Shown one piece after another: positions 52,816 to 61,360 of a stretch of DNA of 64,000 nucleotides. Made by a program: the position numbers and the translations under genes. The stretch is from Cellulomonas persica. GTDB lineage: Bacteria > Actinomycetota > Actinomycetes > Actinomycetales > Cellulomonadaceae. How positions within the stretch are numbered: the stretch's first letter is position 1; the number at the start of each line of letters is the position of its first letter. The stretch is taken from NCBI RefSeq assembly GCF_007989825.1, contig NZ_BJUA01000010.1, positions 1 through 64,000 of the forward strand, in the 5' to 3' direction. The notes under the pieces were generated by a model. It had not been told where the DNA came from. It searched no databases and worked only from the letters and a program-made list of their open reading frames with translations.

Positions 52816-53982
52816 TCAGGCCCAGCCGTACCCCGCGGACCAGCGGTCGAGCTCGGCATAGACACGCGCCCGGACGGGCGGTGCGGACAGCACGAGGTCG
52901 TGCACGCCGCCGGCGATCCGGACCACGGTGACGCACGGCCCGAGCTGGACCGCGCGCCTCGCGAGCAGCTCGACGTCCAGCACGATGTCCGCCGAGCGCA
53001 TCGCCTCGTTCCAGCGCGGCGTGATGAGGGTGCGCGTCGAGGCCATCATGAGGATCGGCACGTCGATGCTCAGCCCGCGCGCGACGACGGTGTGCCCGGT
53101 CATCACGGCCGAGAGCCACCCGGCGCGCACGGGGAACGACGGGTTGGGCCGCCAGCGGTCGTCGAACGTCCACTCGCCGCCGGACGCGGCGGACAGTGTG
53201 CGGTTGTAGAACCCGGGGTCGATGTTCGGCAGCGGTGCCTTGGGCTGGAACCGGGCGATCTGGGCGACGGCGGGGCTCGACAGGTGCCGCAGCATCCCGG
53301 AGCCCTGCAGCTCGAGCCACGGGCTGTTGAGGACGAGCCCGGCGAGCGCGCCCGGGTTGCGGTGCGCCCACAGGCTCGCGACGAGCCCGCCGGTCGAGTG
53401 CCCCATGACGACGACGCGCGCGTGCGCCCCGAGCTCGCGGCGTACCAGGTCGAGCGCGGCGGCGATGTCCTCGTCGTACGTCTCGAGGTCGTCGACGTAG
53501 CCGGGGGTCTGGTGCGCGCGCAGGCTACGCCCGTACTTGCGCAGGTCGAGCGCGTAGAACGCGACGCCGCGCGCGGTCCAGTGCTCGGCGAGCTCGGTCT
53601 GGAAGAAGTAGTCGGACCAGCCGTGCAGGTACAGCAGGGCGCGCGCGGGCCGGACGGCCTCGTCGGTGGGTGGCCGGTGCCGGACGACGGTCGCGACCAC
53701 GTCTCCCTCGTCGTCGGGCGTCAGGTCGAGCGTCTGTGCCTGGTAGTCGGGTCCGAGCACGTCCTGCACCCACTCACCGGGCGGCGAGGCCACCGTGGGG
53801 ACGTCCTCGTCGGGCACGTCCACACCGGCCACGTCCACACCGGCCACGTCCGCGTCGGGAACGTCCGCGCCGGGTGCCGGACCCGTGGGTGCCGGCCCGA
53901 CGCGCGTCGTGCCGGCGCGTGCCGTGCCGGCGGCGGACGGCCCGGACGGGGGCTCAGGCGTCGTCCCCGTCGTGTCGCCCAC
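52816..53982 (-). CDS. Alpha/beta hydrolase, monoacylglycerol-lipase-like
   Basis: A 388-residue serine hydrolase. A polar N-terminus of about 75 residues with GVDVAGVDVPDEDV repeats precedes the fold. The oxyanion region is LLYLHGWSDYFFQ, the nucleophile elbow VVVMGHSTGGLVASLWA, and the histidine lies in AGGVHDLVLS. Lid residues between strands 5 and 6 are typical of monoacylglycerol lipases. GTG 53982 is chosen because GAGGAGG lies 8 bases upstream; codons between 53982 and an upstream GTG at 54051 are atypical. It is followed on the same strand by the dehydrogenase gene's end 96 bases upstream, so it may be a separate unit. Confidence 0.85.
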   Translation of the reverse strand: MGDTTGTTPEPPSGPSAAGTARAGTTRVGPAPTGPAPGADVPDADVAGVDVAGVDVPDEDVPTVASPPGEWVQDVLGPDYQAQTLDLTPDDEGDVVATVVRHRPPTDEAVRPARALLYLHGWSDYFFQTELAEHWTARGVAFYALDLRKYGRSLRAHQTPGYVDDLETYDEDIAAALDLVRRELGAHARVVVMGHSTGGLVASLWAHRNPGALAGLVLNSPWLELQGSGMLRHLSSPAVAQIARFQPKAPLPNIDPGFYNRTLSAASGGEWTFDDRWRPNPSFPVRAGWLSAVMTGHTVVARGLSIDVPILMMASTRTLITPRWNEAMRSADIVLDVELLARRAVQLGPCVTVVRIAGGVHDLVLSAPPVRARVYAELDRWSAGYGWA

Positions 53983-54078
53983 CGTCCTCGCCTCCTCGTC
54001 CGCCGCGCTCCTGGTGTGACGTGGTCTCGTGCGACCTGGTCCAGGTGCCACGACGCGCGTCGCCGTCGTCGCGCGCCG

Positions 54079-55035
54079 TCAGACCGTCACCACGATCTTG
54101 CCGAACTGCTCGCCGGCCGCGAGCCGAGCCACCGCCTCGCGCGCCTGCGTCAGCGGGTACGTGCGGTCGACGAGCGGGCGCACGCCGGTCCGCGCGAGGA
54201 ACGCGAGCAGGTGCTGCAGGTCGTCGCGCGTGCCCATCGTGACGCCGAGCACGGAGATCTCCTGGAAGAAGACCCGCGTGAGCTCGGCGGCGGTCGGGTC
54301 GCCGGTCGTCGCGCCGGCGACGACGACGGTGCCGCCCGGCCGCACGGAGCGCAGCGAGTGCGACCACGTCGCGCGGCCCACGGTCTCGAGCACGAGGTCG
54401 ACGCGCGGCACGCGTGCCCCGGGTTCGACCGCGGCGGCGGCGCCGAGCGTCAGGGCGTGCGCGCGACGCTCGTCGGACCGGCTCGTGACGACCACCTCGA
54501 GCCCGGCGGCCGCACCGAGCAGGATCGCGGCGGTCGCGACGCCGCCGCCCGCGCCCTGCACGAGGACGCGCTGGCCGGGGGTCGCGCGGCCGGTCGTGAA
54601 GAGCATGCGGTAGGCGGTGAGCCACGCGGTCGGCAGGCACGCGGCCTCGACGGACGAGAGCTCGGCGGGCTTGTCGACGAGGTTCCACGTGGGCACCGCG
54701 ACGCGTTCGGCGAGCGTGCCGGGGTACCGCTCGGACAGCAGCGAGCGCGGCTCGTCGGGCCCGACGCCGTGCCCGGACGGTCCGCCGATCACGCCGTGCA
54801 CGACGACCTCGCGACCGTCGACGACGCCTGCGGCGTCGGTGCCGAGGATCATCGGGAGCTGCTCGGCGCGCAGCCCGACGCCGCGCAGCGACCACACGTC
54901 GTGGTGGTTGAGCGCGGCCGCGCGCACGTCGACGACGGACCAGTGCTCGCGTGCGACGGGCTCGGGCCGGTCGCCGACCTCGAGGGCGGCGACGGGGTCG
55001 TCGGGCGACAGGTCTCGTGCGTAGGCAGCGATCAC
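54079..55035 (-). CDS. Medium-chain dehydrogenase, quinone-reductase-like
   Basis: A 318-residue NAD(P)H-dependent MDR enzyme. The catalytic half has VRAAALNHHDVWSLRGVG and PMILGTDAAGVVDG; the cysteines of zinc alcohol dehydrogenases are absent, as in quinone oxidoreductases. The Rossmann half has RVLVQGAGGGVATAAILLG and LEVVVTSRS. It likely reduces quinones or enones. A palindrome, TACTCATGGGTA, runs into the -10 TAACGT, which ends 6 bases before ATG 55035, so a repressor bound there would shut a leaderless promoter. Confidence 0.87.
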   Translation of the reverse strand: MIAAYARDLSPDDPVAALEVGDRPEPVAREHWSVVDVRAAALNHHDVWSLRGVGLRAEQLPMILGTDAAGVVDGREVVVHGVIGGPSGHGVGPDEPRSLLSERYPGTLAERVAVPTWNLVDKPAELSSVEAACLPTAWLTAYRMLFTTGRATPGQRVLVQGAGGGVATAAILLGAAAGLEVVVTSRSDERRAHALTLGAAAAVEPGARVPRVDLVLETVGRATWSHSLRSVRPGGTVVVAGATTGDPTAAELTRVFFQEISVLGVTMGTRDDLQHLLAFLARTGVRPLVDRTYPLTQAREAVARLAAGEQFGKIVVTV

Positions 55036-55041
55036 ACCGTC

Positions 55042-55057
55042 ACGTTACCCATGAGTA
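55042..55057 (-). promoter_or_regulatory. TAACGT -10 with overlapping palindrome, dehydrogenase gene
   Basis: Read leftwards: TACTCATGGGTA (55057-55046) runs into TAACGT (55047-55042), 6 bases before ATG 55035. Same layout as at 29729 and 34618. Confidence 0.6.
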
Positions 55058-55073
55058 GCCCGCTGAGCAGGGG

Positions 55074-55784
55074 CTACGGCCGGTCGAGCGGCTCGGGGAA
55101 CACCGTCAGGAGCTGGCGGCTGACGAGCCCCACGGTCCGGGCGAGCGCGTCGCGCGCGGCGGCCGCGACGAAGCCGAGGTCGCGCACGTGCCACAGCACG
55201 AGCGCGTTCGCCCACGCCGCGTCGCGCGCCTTGTCGACCGAGAAGTTCGAGACCAGGTCCGCCACGGGCGACAGCTCGCCGCCCGCCGCGACCACCCGCC
55301 TGTCGAGGAACGACTGCCGCAGCGGCCGCACGACCTCCGCGAGCACGTCGTTGACGCGCTCGAAGTCCGCGTGCACGCCGCGCGCGGTCGGCGGCACGCC
55401 GCGCGCCTCGCACGTCGCGACGACCGCGAGCGCCAGGTCGTGGTTGATGTGCGCGTTCATGCCTGCGAGCGCGAACTGCAGCGGCCACAGGTCAGGGTGC
55501 GCGCGTCGCTCGACGAGCGGTGCCCACGCCTTGTTGACGGTCCGACGAGCCGCGAGGTCGCGCGGCACGTCGAGGAACAGGTCGGCGAACCGCACGTCGA
55601 GGTCCTCGACGAACGCGGGGTCGTTGAACGTGCCGTCGGTGACGCGCACGGCGACGAGCGACGTGACGTCCCGGTAGACGTCGCTGAACACGCCGAGCCC
55701 GTCGGTGCGGGACCACTGGCTGCGCTCGGCGTCCATCGCGGCGATCACCCGCCCGATGGCGACGGACCCCTCGGTCACCCCCAT
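55074..55784 (-). CDS. DUF5995 family protein
   Basis: A 236-residue, mostly helical protein matching the actinobacterial DUF5995 family, of unknown function. Recognisable parts are GLGVFSDVYRDVTSLVAVRV, FLDVPRDLAARRTVNKAWAPL and the His-rich LAGMNAHINHDLALAVV, where the paired histidines and Asp may bind metal. VSNFSVDKARDAAWANALVLW follows. CAAGGT ends 6 bases before ATG 55784, consistent with a leaderless transcript. No partner gene is evident. Confidence 0.78.
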   Translation of the reverse strand: MGVTEGSVAIGRVIAAMDAERSQWSRTDGLGVFSDVYRDVTSLVAVRVTDGTFNDPAFVEDLDVRFADLFLDVPRDLAARRTVNKAWAPLVERRAHPDLWPLQFALAGMNAHINHDLALAVVATCEARGVPPTARGVHADFERVNDVLAEVVRPLRQSFLDRRVVAAGGELSPVADLVSNFSVDKARDAAWANALVLWHVRDLGFVAAAARDALARTVGLVSRQLLTVFPEPLDRP

Positions 55785-55845
55785 GCGCCCACCTTGGCGG
55801 ACGCCGCGGGCCCTGCCCAGGATGAACCTGCGCCGAGCCGAACCG

Positions 55846-55890
55846 CTCGGAGCGGTGCGTCTCGGAGCGGTGCGTCTCGGGGCGGTCGGC
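55846..55890. repeat. Three tandem 15-bp units next to a stop codon
   Basis: ctcggagcggtgcgt at 55846-55860 and 55861-55875, and a variant at 55876-55890. The stop codon of the leftward MDMPI gene starts at 55892, so the array is its immediate 3' flank. Confidence 0.8.
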
Positions 55891-55891
55891 C

Positions 55892-56617
55892 TCAGAGCAC
55901 CGGCAGCATGCGCCCGAGGTCGGGCACCGAGTCGCCGGTGAACCGGGCCGCGACCGCGCCGGCGAGCACGTCCACGTCGTACGGCGTGCGCCCGGCCGCG
56001 AGCCGCACCCACGTCCGCGCGTCGGTCACCTCGAGGTCCCACCCGCCGCGCGCGACGACGACCGCGAGCAGCTCGCTCGCGACGAGGTCGAGCGCCAGCG
56101 GGTCGACCGGGTCCGGACCGGCGCCCGCGCCCGGCACGCGCCGCACGGACGCGTACAGGTCGTCGGCGTGCACGACGAGCTCGATCACGCGCGAGACGGT
56201 CATGGCCGACAGCCGCACGGGCCCGCGCCGCGCCTGCACGACGAGGTCGCCGTCGGCGGAGTACGCGTCGAGCGCCGCGAACGCCGCGGCCGCACGGTCG
56301 TCGATCCACGCGATCGGGTCGTCGGCGACCTGCTCGGCGAGCTGGCGCGTGGTCTGCGCGATGTCGGCGGCGCGGTCGGCGTACGTGCCGAGGTACTCCC
56401 CGAGCGTGAGCGGGACGGTCCCGGCGGGCACGGGTGAGCACGCGGCGAGCGCGTCCATCGCCCGGCCGACGTGCGCGACGAGCTCGGTCACGGTCCAGCC
56501 CTCGAGGACGGACGGGGCGTCGCCCACGGCGTCGTCGACGACCTCGACGACCCACGCCCGCAGGCGGTCCCACTGGCGGTGCAGCGCGGTCGAGGCCTCG
56601 GTCAGCGACGCGGTCAT
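55892..56617 (-). CDS. MDMPI/DinB-like (TIGR03083-type) mycothiol-dependent family protein
   Basis: A 241-residue helical-bundle protein of the maleylpyruvate isomerase/DinB-like family found in mycothiol-producing actinobacteria. The N-terminal bundle has HRQWDRLRAWVVEVV and LEGWTVTELVAHVGRAMDAL, with the metal-binding His in the AHVGR motif; a second His lies in MTVSRVIELVVHADDLYAS. The C-terminal part (WVRLAAGRTPYDVDVLAGA) is the SCP2-like segment of the family. Substrate unknown. CAGGAT ends 6 bases before ATG 56617. Confidence 0.82.
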   Translation of the reverse strand: MTASLTEASTALHRQWDRLRAWVVEVVDDAVGDAPSVLEGWTVTELVAHVGRAMDALAACSPVPAGTVPLTLGEYLGTYADRAADIAQTTRQLAEQVADDPIAWIDDRAAAAFAALDAYSADGDLVVQARRGPVRLSAMTVSRVIELVVHADDLYASVRRVPGAGAGPDPVDPLALDLVASELLAVVVARGGWDLEVTDARTWVRLAAGRTPYDVDVLAGAVAARFTGDSVPDLGRMLPVL

Positions 56618-56691
56618 GGCCTCATCCTGCCCTCTCGGTCGCGACGGTGTCGGGGAGTCCGCGGGCGGGTGGGTGCGGGTTCGTGCGCAGG

Positions 56692-57912
56692 TCAGGGGCG
56701 CGTGCGGACGAGCTCGCCGAGGAACTCCGAGACGTGGCGGCCCACCTGGTCCTCCTCGATGAGGAACCCGTCGTGCCCGTAGTCGGAGTGCACGACCCGG
56801 ACCGGCCCGGCGCCGGGCACGTGTGCGGCGATCCGCTCGGACTGCGCGAGCGGGAACAGGCGGTCGGTGTCGACGGCCACGACGAGCCCGCGTGCGGTGA
56901 TCTGCGCGAGCGCGTTGTCCACGCCGCCGCGGTCCCGGCCGAGGTCGTGCGTGAGCATCGTGCGCGTGAGGGTGACGTACGTGTTCGCGTCGAACCGCCG
57001 CGCGAGCTTGTCGCCGTGGTGCTCGAGGTACGACTGCACCGCGAACCGGCCACCTTCGAGCGGGTCCTCGGCGCCCTGCGGGATGCGCCCGAACCGCTCG
57101 TCGAGCTCGTACGCGGAGCGGTAGCTCTGGTGCGCGATCTGCCGCGCGAGCCCGAGCCCGACGTGCGGCCCCGCGCCGTCGGGTGCGTCGTAGTAGTCCC
57201 CGCCGCGGAACGCCGGGTCGGCCTGGATCGCGACGAGCTGCGTGTGGAAGTTGGCGATCTGGTCGCCGGAGGTCTGCGCGGTCGTCGCGATCGCGGCGAA
57301 CGCCTCGACGCGCTGCGGCTCGGACGCGGCCCACTCGAGCACGCGCTGCCCGCCCATCGACGCGCCGATCACCAGGGCCCACGTGCGGATGCCGAGCAGG
57401 TCGGCGAGGCGGACCTCGGCGGCCACCTGGTCGCGCACGGACAGGACCGGGAACCGGCTGCCCCACGGCGTGCCGTCGGGTGCGGGCGACGAGGGTCCCG
57501 TCGAGCCCTGGCAGCCGCCGAGCACGTTGGGCGCGACGACGAACCAGCGCTCGGTGTCGATCGGCGCACCCGGCCCGACCATCGACTGCCACCAGCCGGC
57601 GGTCGGGTGCCCGTGCCCCGCCTCGCCGGTGACGTGCGAGTCGCCGGTCAGGGCGTGCAGCACGAGCACCGCGTTGGAGCCGTCCTCGTTGAGCTCGCCC
57701 CACGTCTCGTAGGCGAGCCGGACCGCGGGCAGACGACCGCCGGAGTCGAGCGCGAACGGCCCGAGGTCGGCGAACTGCCGACGCCCGACCTCGTCGCCCT
57801 CGCGCCACGCCGACGACGCGGGCACGGGCGCGCGCTGCGCGAGCGGGGTGCGGCTCGCGCGCGTGCTGGCCAGCGCCCGGGCGGGGGCGAAGGCGGCGGA
57901 CTCGTCGGACAT
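56692..57912 (-). CDS. metX: Homoserine O-acetyltransferase
   Basis: MetX, 406 residues, an alpha/beta hydrolase-fold enzyme that acetylates homoserine for methionine synthesis. The nucleophile is S185 in VIGASMGGQRVLEW; the acid lies in VVAVDTDRLFPL and the histidine in HSDYGHDGFLIEE. LVLHALTGDSHV and VVAPNVLGGCQGSTGPSS are MetX signatures. TAGATT ends 8 bases before ATG 57912. It lies downstream of metY on the same strand, but a strong hairpin between them suggests separate transcription or partial read-through. Confidence 0.95.
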   Translation of the reverse strand: MSDESAAFAPARALASTRASRTPLAQRAPVPASSAWREGDEVGRRQFADLGPFALDSGGRLPAVRLAYETWGELNEDGSNAVLVLHALTGDSHVTGEAGHGHPTAGWWQSMVGPGAPIDTERWFVVAPNVLGGCQGSTGPSSPAPDGTPWGSRFPVLSVRDQVAAEVRLADLLGIRTWALVIGASMGGQRVLEWAASEPQRVEAFAAIATTAQTSGDQIANFHTQLVAIQADPAFRGGDYYDAPDGAGPHVGLGLARQIAHQSYRSAYELDERFGRIPQGAEDPLEGGRFAVQSYLEHHGDKLARRFDANTYVTLTRTMLTHDLGRDRGGVDNALAQITARGLVVAVDTDRLFPLAQSERIAAHVPGAGPVRVVHSDYGHDGFLIEEDQVGRHVSEFLGELVRTRP

Positions 57913-57920
57913 GGTGAACC

Positions 57921-57926
57921 AATCTA
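57921..57926 (-). promoter_or_regulatory. -10 hexamer TAGATT of metX
   Basis: Read leftwards, TAGATT ends 8 bases before ATG 57912, giving metX its own promoter after the metY terminator. Confidence 0.5.
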
Positions 57927-57989
57927 CGCAGGGACGTGGTCGCGGACCCGCGGCGGACCGCGGTTCGGGACGGACGTCCCTCGACCTGC

Positions 57990-58024
57990 GGTGGGTGGGA
58001 CGCCTCGCGGACGTCCCACCCACC
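57990..58024 (-). terminator. Terminator after metY
   Basis: GGTGGGTGGGACG (57990-58002) pairs exactly with CGTCCCACCCACC (58012-58024); 13 bp stem, 9-base loop, 16 bases past the metY stop. Confidence 0.8.
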
Positions 58025-58040
58025 TCGTCGTGACGAACGG

Positions 58041-59360
58041 TCAGGCGCCCTTGGCGGCGCGGAAGCCGGCCTCGAGGTCCGCCAGGATGTCGTCGATGTG
58101 CTCGATGCCCACAGCGAGCCGCACGAGGCCCGGCGTCACGCCGGACAGCTCCTGCTCGGCCGGCGTGAGCTGGCTGTGCGTGGTCGACGCCGGGTGGATG
58201 ACGAGCGAGCGCACGTCTCCGATGTTCGCGACGTTCGAGTGCAGCTCGAGCGCCGAGACGAACGCCTGACCGGCCGCCGAGCCGCCCTCGATCTCGAACG
58301 CGAGGACCGCGCCACCGCCGCGCGGCGCGTACTTGACCTGGTTGGCGTGCCACGGGCTCGACTCGAGGCCCGAGTAGTGCACGCCGAGCACGTCGTCGCG
58401 CGCCTCGAGCCACTGCGCGACCTTCGTCGCGTTCTCGACGTGCCGCTCGACGCGCAGCGACAGCGTCTCGATGCCCTGCGAGATGAGGAACGCGTTGAAC
58501 GGCGAGACCGCCGAGCCGAGGTCGCGCAGGAGCTGGATGCGCGCCTTGAGGATGTAGGACAGGTTCGCGCCGAACGCGGAGCCGACGCCGAGCGCCTCGG
58601 CGATCTTGAGGCCGTGGTACGACGGGTCGGGCTCGTTGAAGCCGGGGAAGCGGTCGGGGTGCTGCGCGTAGTCGAACGTGCCGCCGTCGACGATCACGCC
58701 GCCGATCGCCGAGCCGTGCCCGCCGAGGTACTTGGTGGCCGAGTGCACGACGACGTCGGCGCCCCACTTGAGCGGGTTGATGAGGTAGGGCGTCGCGACC
58801 GTGTTGTCGACGATCAGCGGCACGCCGTACTCGTGCGCGACCCCGGCGACGAGCTCGATGTCGAGCACGTCGGACTTGGGGTTCGGGATGGTCTCGGCGA
58901 AGAACGCCTTGGTGTTCGGGCGGATCGCGGCGCGCCACGCCTCGGCGTCGTGCGGGTCGCTCACGAACGTCGTCTCGACGCCCAGCTTCGGCAGCGTGTA
59001 GTGCAGCAGGTTGTACGTGCCGCCGTAGAGGGACGGGCTCGCGACGACGTGGTCGCCCGCCTCGGCGACGTTGAGGATCGCGAACGTCTCGGCCGCCTGG
59101 CCGGACGCGACGAGCAGCGCGCCCACGCCGCCCTCGAGCGAGGCGATGCGGTTCTCGACGACCTCCTGCGTGGGGTTGCCGATGCGCGTGTAGATCGGGC
59201 CGAGGTCCTGCAGCGCGAAGCGCGCGGCCGCGGTGGCGGCGTCAGGGAAGACGTAGGACGTCGTCTGGTAGATCGGCAGTGCGCGGGCGCCGGTCGTCGG
59301 GTCGGGCGTCTGGCCGGCGTGGACCTGACGCGTCTCGAAGTTCCAGTTCTCGTTGCTCAT
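58041..59360 (-). CDS. metY: O-acetylhomoserine sulfhydrylase
   Basis: A 439-residue PLP enzyme that makes homocysteine from O-acetylhomoserine and sulfide, the step after MetX. The PLP lysine is K210 in VVHSATKYLGGHG. Other Cys/Met-metabolism motifs are YQTTSYVFPD, YTRIGNPTQEVVENRIASLEGG, split by the fold, SGQAAETFAI and IVDNTVATPYL; the C-terminal HPASTTHSQL is typical of sulfhydrylases. The sequence MSNENWNFETRQVHAGQ fits the usual start. AGGAGC lies 7 bases before ATG 59360. A leader of unknown length with a 7-bp hairpin (59454-59471) lies upstream. Confidence 0.95.
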   Translation of the reverse strand: MSNENWNFETRQVHAGQTPDPTTGARALPIYQTTSYVFPDAATAAARFALQDLGPIYTRIGNPTQEVVENRIASLEGGVGALLVASGQAAETFAILNVAEAGDHVVASPSLYGGTYNLLHYTLPKLGVETTFVSDPHDAEAWRAAIRPNTKAFFAETIPNPKSDVLDIELVAGVAHEYGVPLIVDNTVATPYLINPLKWGADVVVHSATKYLGGHGSAIGGVIVDGGTFDYAQHPDRFPGFNEPDPSYHGLKIAEALGVGSAFGANLSYILKARIQLLRDLGSAVSPFNAFLISQGIETLSLRVERHVENATKVAQWLEARDDVLGVHYSGLESSPWHANQVKYAPRGGGAVLAFEIEGGSAAGQAFVSALELHSNVANIGDVRSLVIHPASTTHSQLTPAEQELSGVTPGLVRLAVGIEHIDDILADLEAGFRAAKGA

Positions 59361-59690
59361 CGTCGTGCTCCTGGTGGCGGGGTGGGGACCCGCGGGGAGC
59401 TCGGCAGCCGACGCCCGTCCCGCGGGGGAGTGGGGAGGGTCGCGCACGGTTCGAGCGGGGCAGTCCCCGCTGGACCTTCGTCGGTGCTCGCCGGATCGAC
59501 GTCGAGCAGTCGGCGGGCAGGCCGAACGTGCGCGTCAGCGACACATTCGACGGCAGGGCATGTCGGGGAGCGTAAGGCGCTCGTACCGCAACGTGGAATG
59601 GGTGTCCCACATGTTGAGCACGCGCTGTCTCGTCCATCCGGTTCGTCCGGAATGTGACTGCTGTGAAAGGTGGGACTGTTGTGACTGGTG
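59361..59690. other. Divergent region upstream of metY
   Basis: No gene supported. On the metY strand there is a hairpin AGCGGGG-ACTG-CCCCGCT (59454-59471) followed by a CGAACC and GCGCGACCCTCC segment (59434-59453), loosely like SAM-sensing leaders. On the other strand, toward the NlpC/P60 gene, there are two tgtga copies (59653, 59662) and GTGACTGGTGTTCAC at 59681. Confidence 0.4.
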
Positions 59691-59719
59691 TTCACTTCTG
59701 GGGCTCGCGCCGGTAGCGT
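59691..59719 (+). promoter_or_regulatory. Promoter of the NlpC/P60 gene
   Basis: TTCACT (59691-59696), 17-base spacer, TAGCGT (59714-59719). It gives a leader of about 118 bases. Confidence 0.55.
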
Positions 59720-59843
59720 CCGCAGAGCGCGGCCCTCCTCGCCGCCGAGGTGCGTCCGCGAGCACCGACGGCACGGGGTCGGCCGCAGGGCCACCGACGG
59801 CCCGCAGCAAGGCACGCACAGCAGCACGTGAGGGGCACGACGA

Positions 59844-61268
59844 GTGGGCGAACGACGAGCCGGACGACGGACGCGGGGCGCGAGCGCGCTCGCCGCGGCC
59901 ACCGTCGGCATCCTGCTGCTCAGCACACCGGGAGCGGTCGCCGACCCCGGTGCCCCCTCCGACGACGACGTCCGCCGCGCACAGCAGGCCGTCGGCCAGG
60001 CCGAGCGGTCCGTCGCCGAGATGGAGATCCGCCTCGCGCAGCTCAGCGCCGAGGCCGACGCCGCCGAGCTCGAGGTCCAGCAGGCGGGCGAGGCGTACAC
60101 GCAGGCGATGTCCGACGCGCAGACCGCGCAGGACGCCGCCACCACTGCGCAGGACCGTTCCGACGAGGCCGCCGCCGACGCCGAGAAGGCGCGCCGCGAG
60201 CTCGTCGCGATCGCCCGCCAGGTCGCCCGCTCGGGCGGCTCCGCCGACCTCGTCGAGGCGCTGCTGTCCGCCGACGGGTTCGAGGACGTCGCTCGTCGGA
60301 CCAGCCAGATGGACCAGTTCACGCGCAAGACCGACGAGGCGGTCCAGGCCTACCAGGCGGCCACGCTCGTCGCGAGCACGCTCGCGGGCGCCGCGACCGA
60401 GGCCGCCGCCGACGCGAGCGCCGCGCAGGCCCAGGCGGAGAAGCTCCTGGACGCCGCGCAGACCACGGCAGACGATGCCGCCGCCGCCCAGGCCGCGGGC
60501 GAGGCCGAGCGCGAGACCCTGCTCGCCCAGCTCGCCGCCGCCCGTGCCACGAGCGTCGACGTCGAGCGTCAGCGCCAGGCCGCGATCGACGAGGAGCGGC
60601 GCAAGCGCGAGGAGGAGGAGGCGCGGCGCAAGCGCGAGCAGGAGCAGCAGCCCGCGCCGCCGACGACGCCCACGCAGCCGCCGGCCGCCCCGCCGACGAC
60701 GCCCCCGGCGACGCCCGACCCGGACCCGACGACCCCGCCGCCCGCGACCCCGACCACGCCGCCGCCGGCCACGCCGACGACCCCGCCGCCGGCCACGCCG
60801 ACGACGCCCCCGCCGGCGACCCCGACGACCCCGCCACCGGCCCCGAAGCCGACGACCCCGCCGTCGCAGTACGGCCTCGGGACGGGCACGTCACGCGGCT
60901 CGGCGGCGATGGGCCAGAACGCCGTCGCGGTCGCCAAGACGCGGCTCGGCGCCCCGTACGTGTGGGGCGGCACCGGCCCCGGCTACGACTGCTCCGGCCT
61001 GACCATGACGTCGTGGCGCAGCGCGGGCGTCGCGCTCAACCGCACGTCGCGCGACCAGTACAAGCAGGTCCTCAAGGTCAGGTACGCCGACATGCGGCCC
61101 GGTGACCTCGTGTTCTGGGGCACCAACGCCAACGACCCGAACTCGATCTACCACGTCGCGATGTACATCGGCGGCGGGCAGATCATCGAGGCGCCCCGGC
61201 CCGGCCTGACCGTGCGCATCACCGCGATGCGCTGGGCCGGCTCCATGCCGTACGCCGGTCGCCCCTGA
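59844..61268 (+). CDS. NlpC/P60 peptidoglycan endopeptidase (RipA-like)
   Basis: A 474-residue secreted cell-wall hydrolase. The signal peptide (ASALAAATVGILLLS..AVA) ends near residue 33. A long coiled coil (about 40-270) resembles the N-terminal regions of RipA and FtsX-activated hydrolases and probably keeps the enzyme inactive. A Pro/Thr stalk (about 272-340) is built from TPTTPPPA repeats coded by 24-bp units. The NlpC/P60 domain has C383 in YDCSGLT, H437 in IYHVAMYIGGG and a third polar residue in GQIIEAPRPG. It should cut stem-peptide bonds at septation. GAGGGG stands 8 bases before GTG 59844. Confidence 0.93.
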   Translation: MGERRAGRRTRGASALAAATVGILLLSTPGAVADPGAPSDDDVRRAQQAVGQAERSVAEMEIRLAQLSAEADAAELEVQQAGEAYTQAMSDAQTAQDAATTAQDRSDEAAADAEKARRELVAIARQVARSGGSADLVEALLSADGFEDVARRTSQMDQFTRKTDEAVQAYQAATLVASTLAGAATEAAADASAAQAQAEKLLDAAQTTADDAAAAQAAGEAERETLLAQLAAARATSVDVERQRQAAIDEERRKREEEEARRKREQEQQPAPPTTPTQPPAAPPTTPPATPDPDPTTPPPATPTTPPPATPTTPPPATPTTPPPATPTTPPPAPKPTTPPSQYGLGTGTSRGSAAMGQNAVAVAKTRLGAPYVWGGTGPGYDCSGLTMTSWRSAGVALNRTSRDQYKQVLKVRYADMRPGDLVFWGTNANDPNSIYHVAMYIGGGQIIEAPRPGLTVRITAMRWAGSMPYAGRP

Positions 61269-61284
61269 CGCGCGTCGTCCACCG

Positions 61285-61328
61285 ACGACGAAGGCCCGGC
61301 CCCCTCATCGGGGCCGGGCCTTCGTCGT
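61285..61328. terminator. Bidirectional terminator between the NlpC/P60 gene and ppa
   Basis: A perfect 19-bp stem: ACGACGAAGGCCCGGCCCC (61285-61303) with its complement at 61310-61328; 6-base loop. The genes converge on it. Confidence 0.9.
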
Positions 61329-61360
61329 ACGTGCGAGAGGTGCGTCGGTGCAGCCGGGCG

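Noticed and set aside
59681..59695. GTGACTGGTGTTCAC as a Crp site before the NlpC/P60 gene
   Set aside because: The half-sites are 7 bases apart, where Crp needs 6; kept only as a note.
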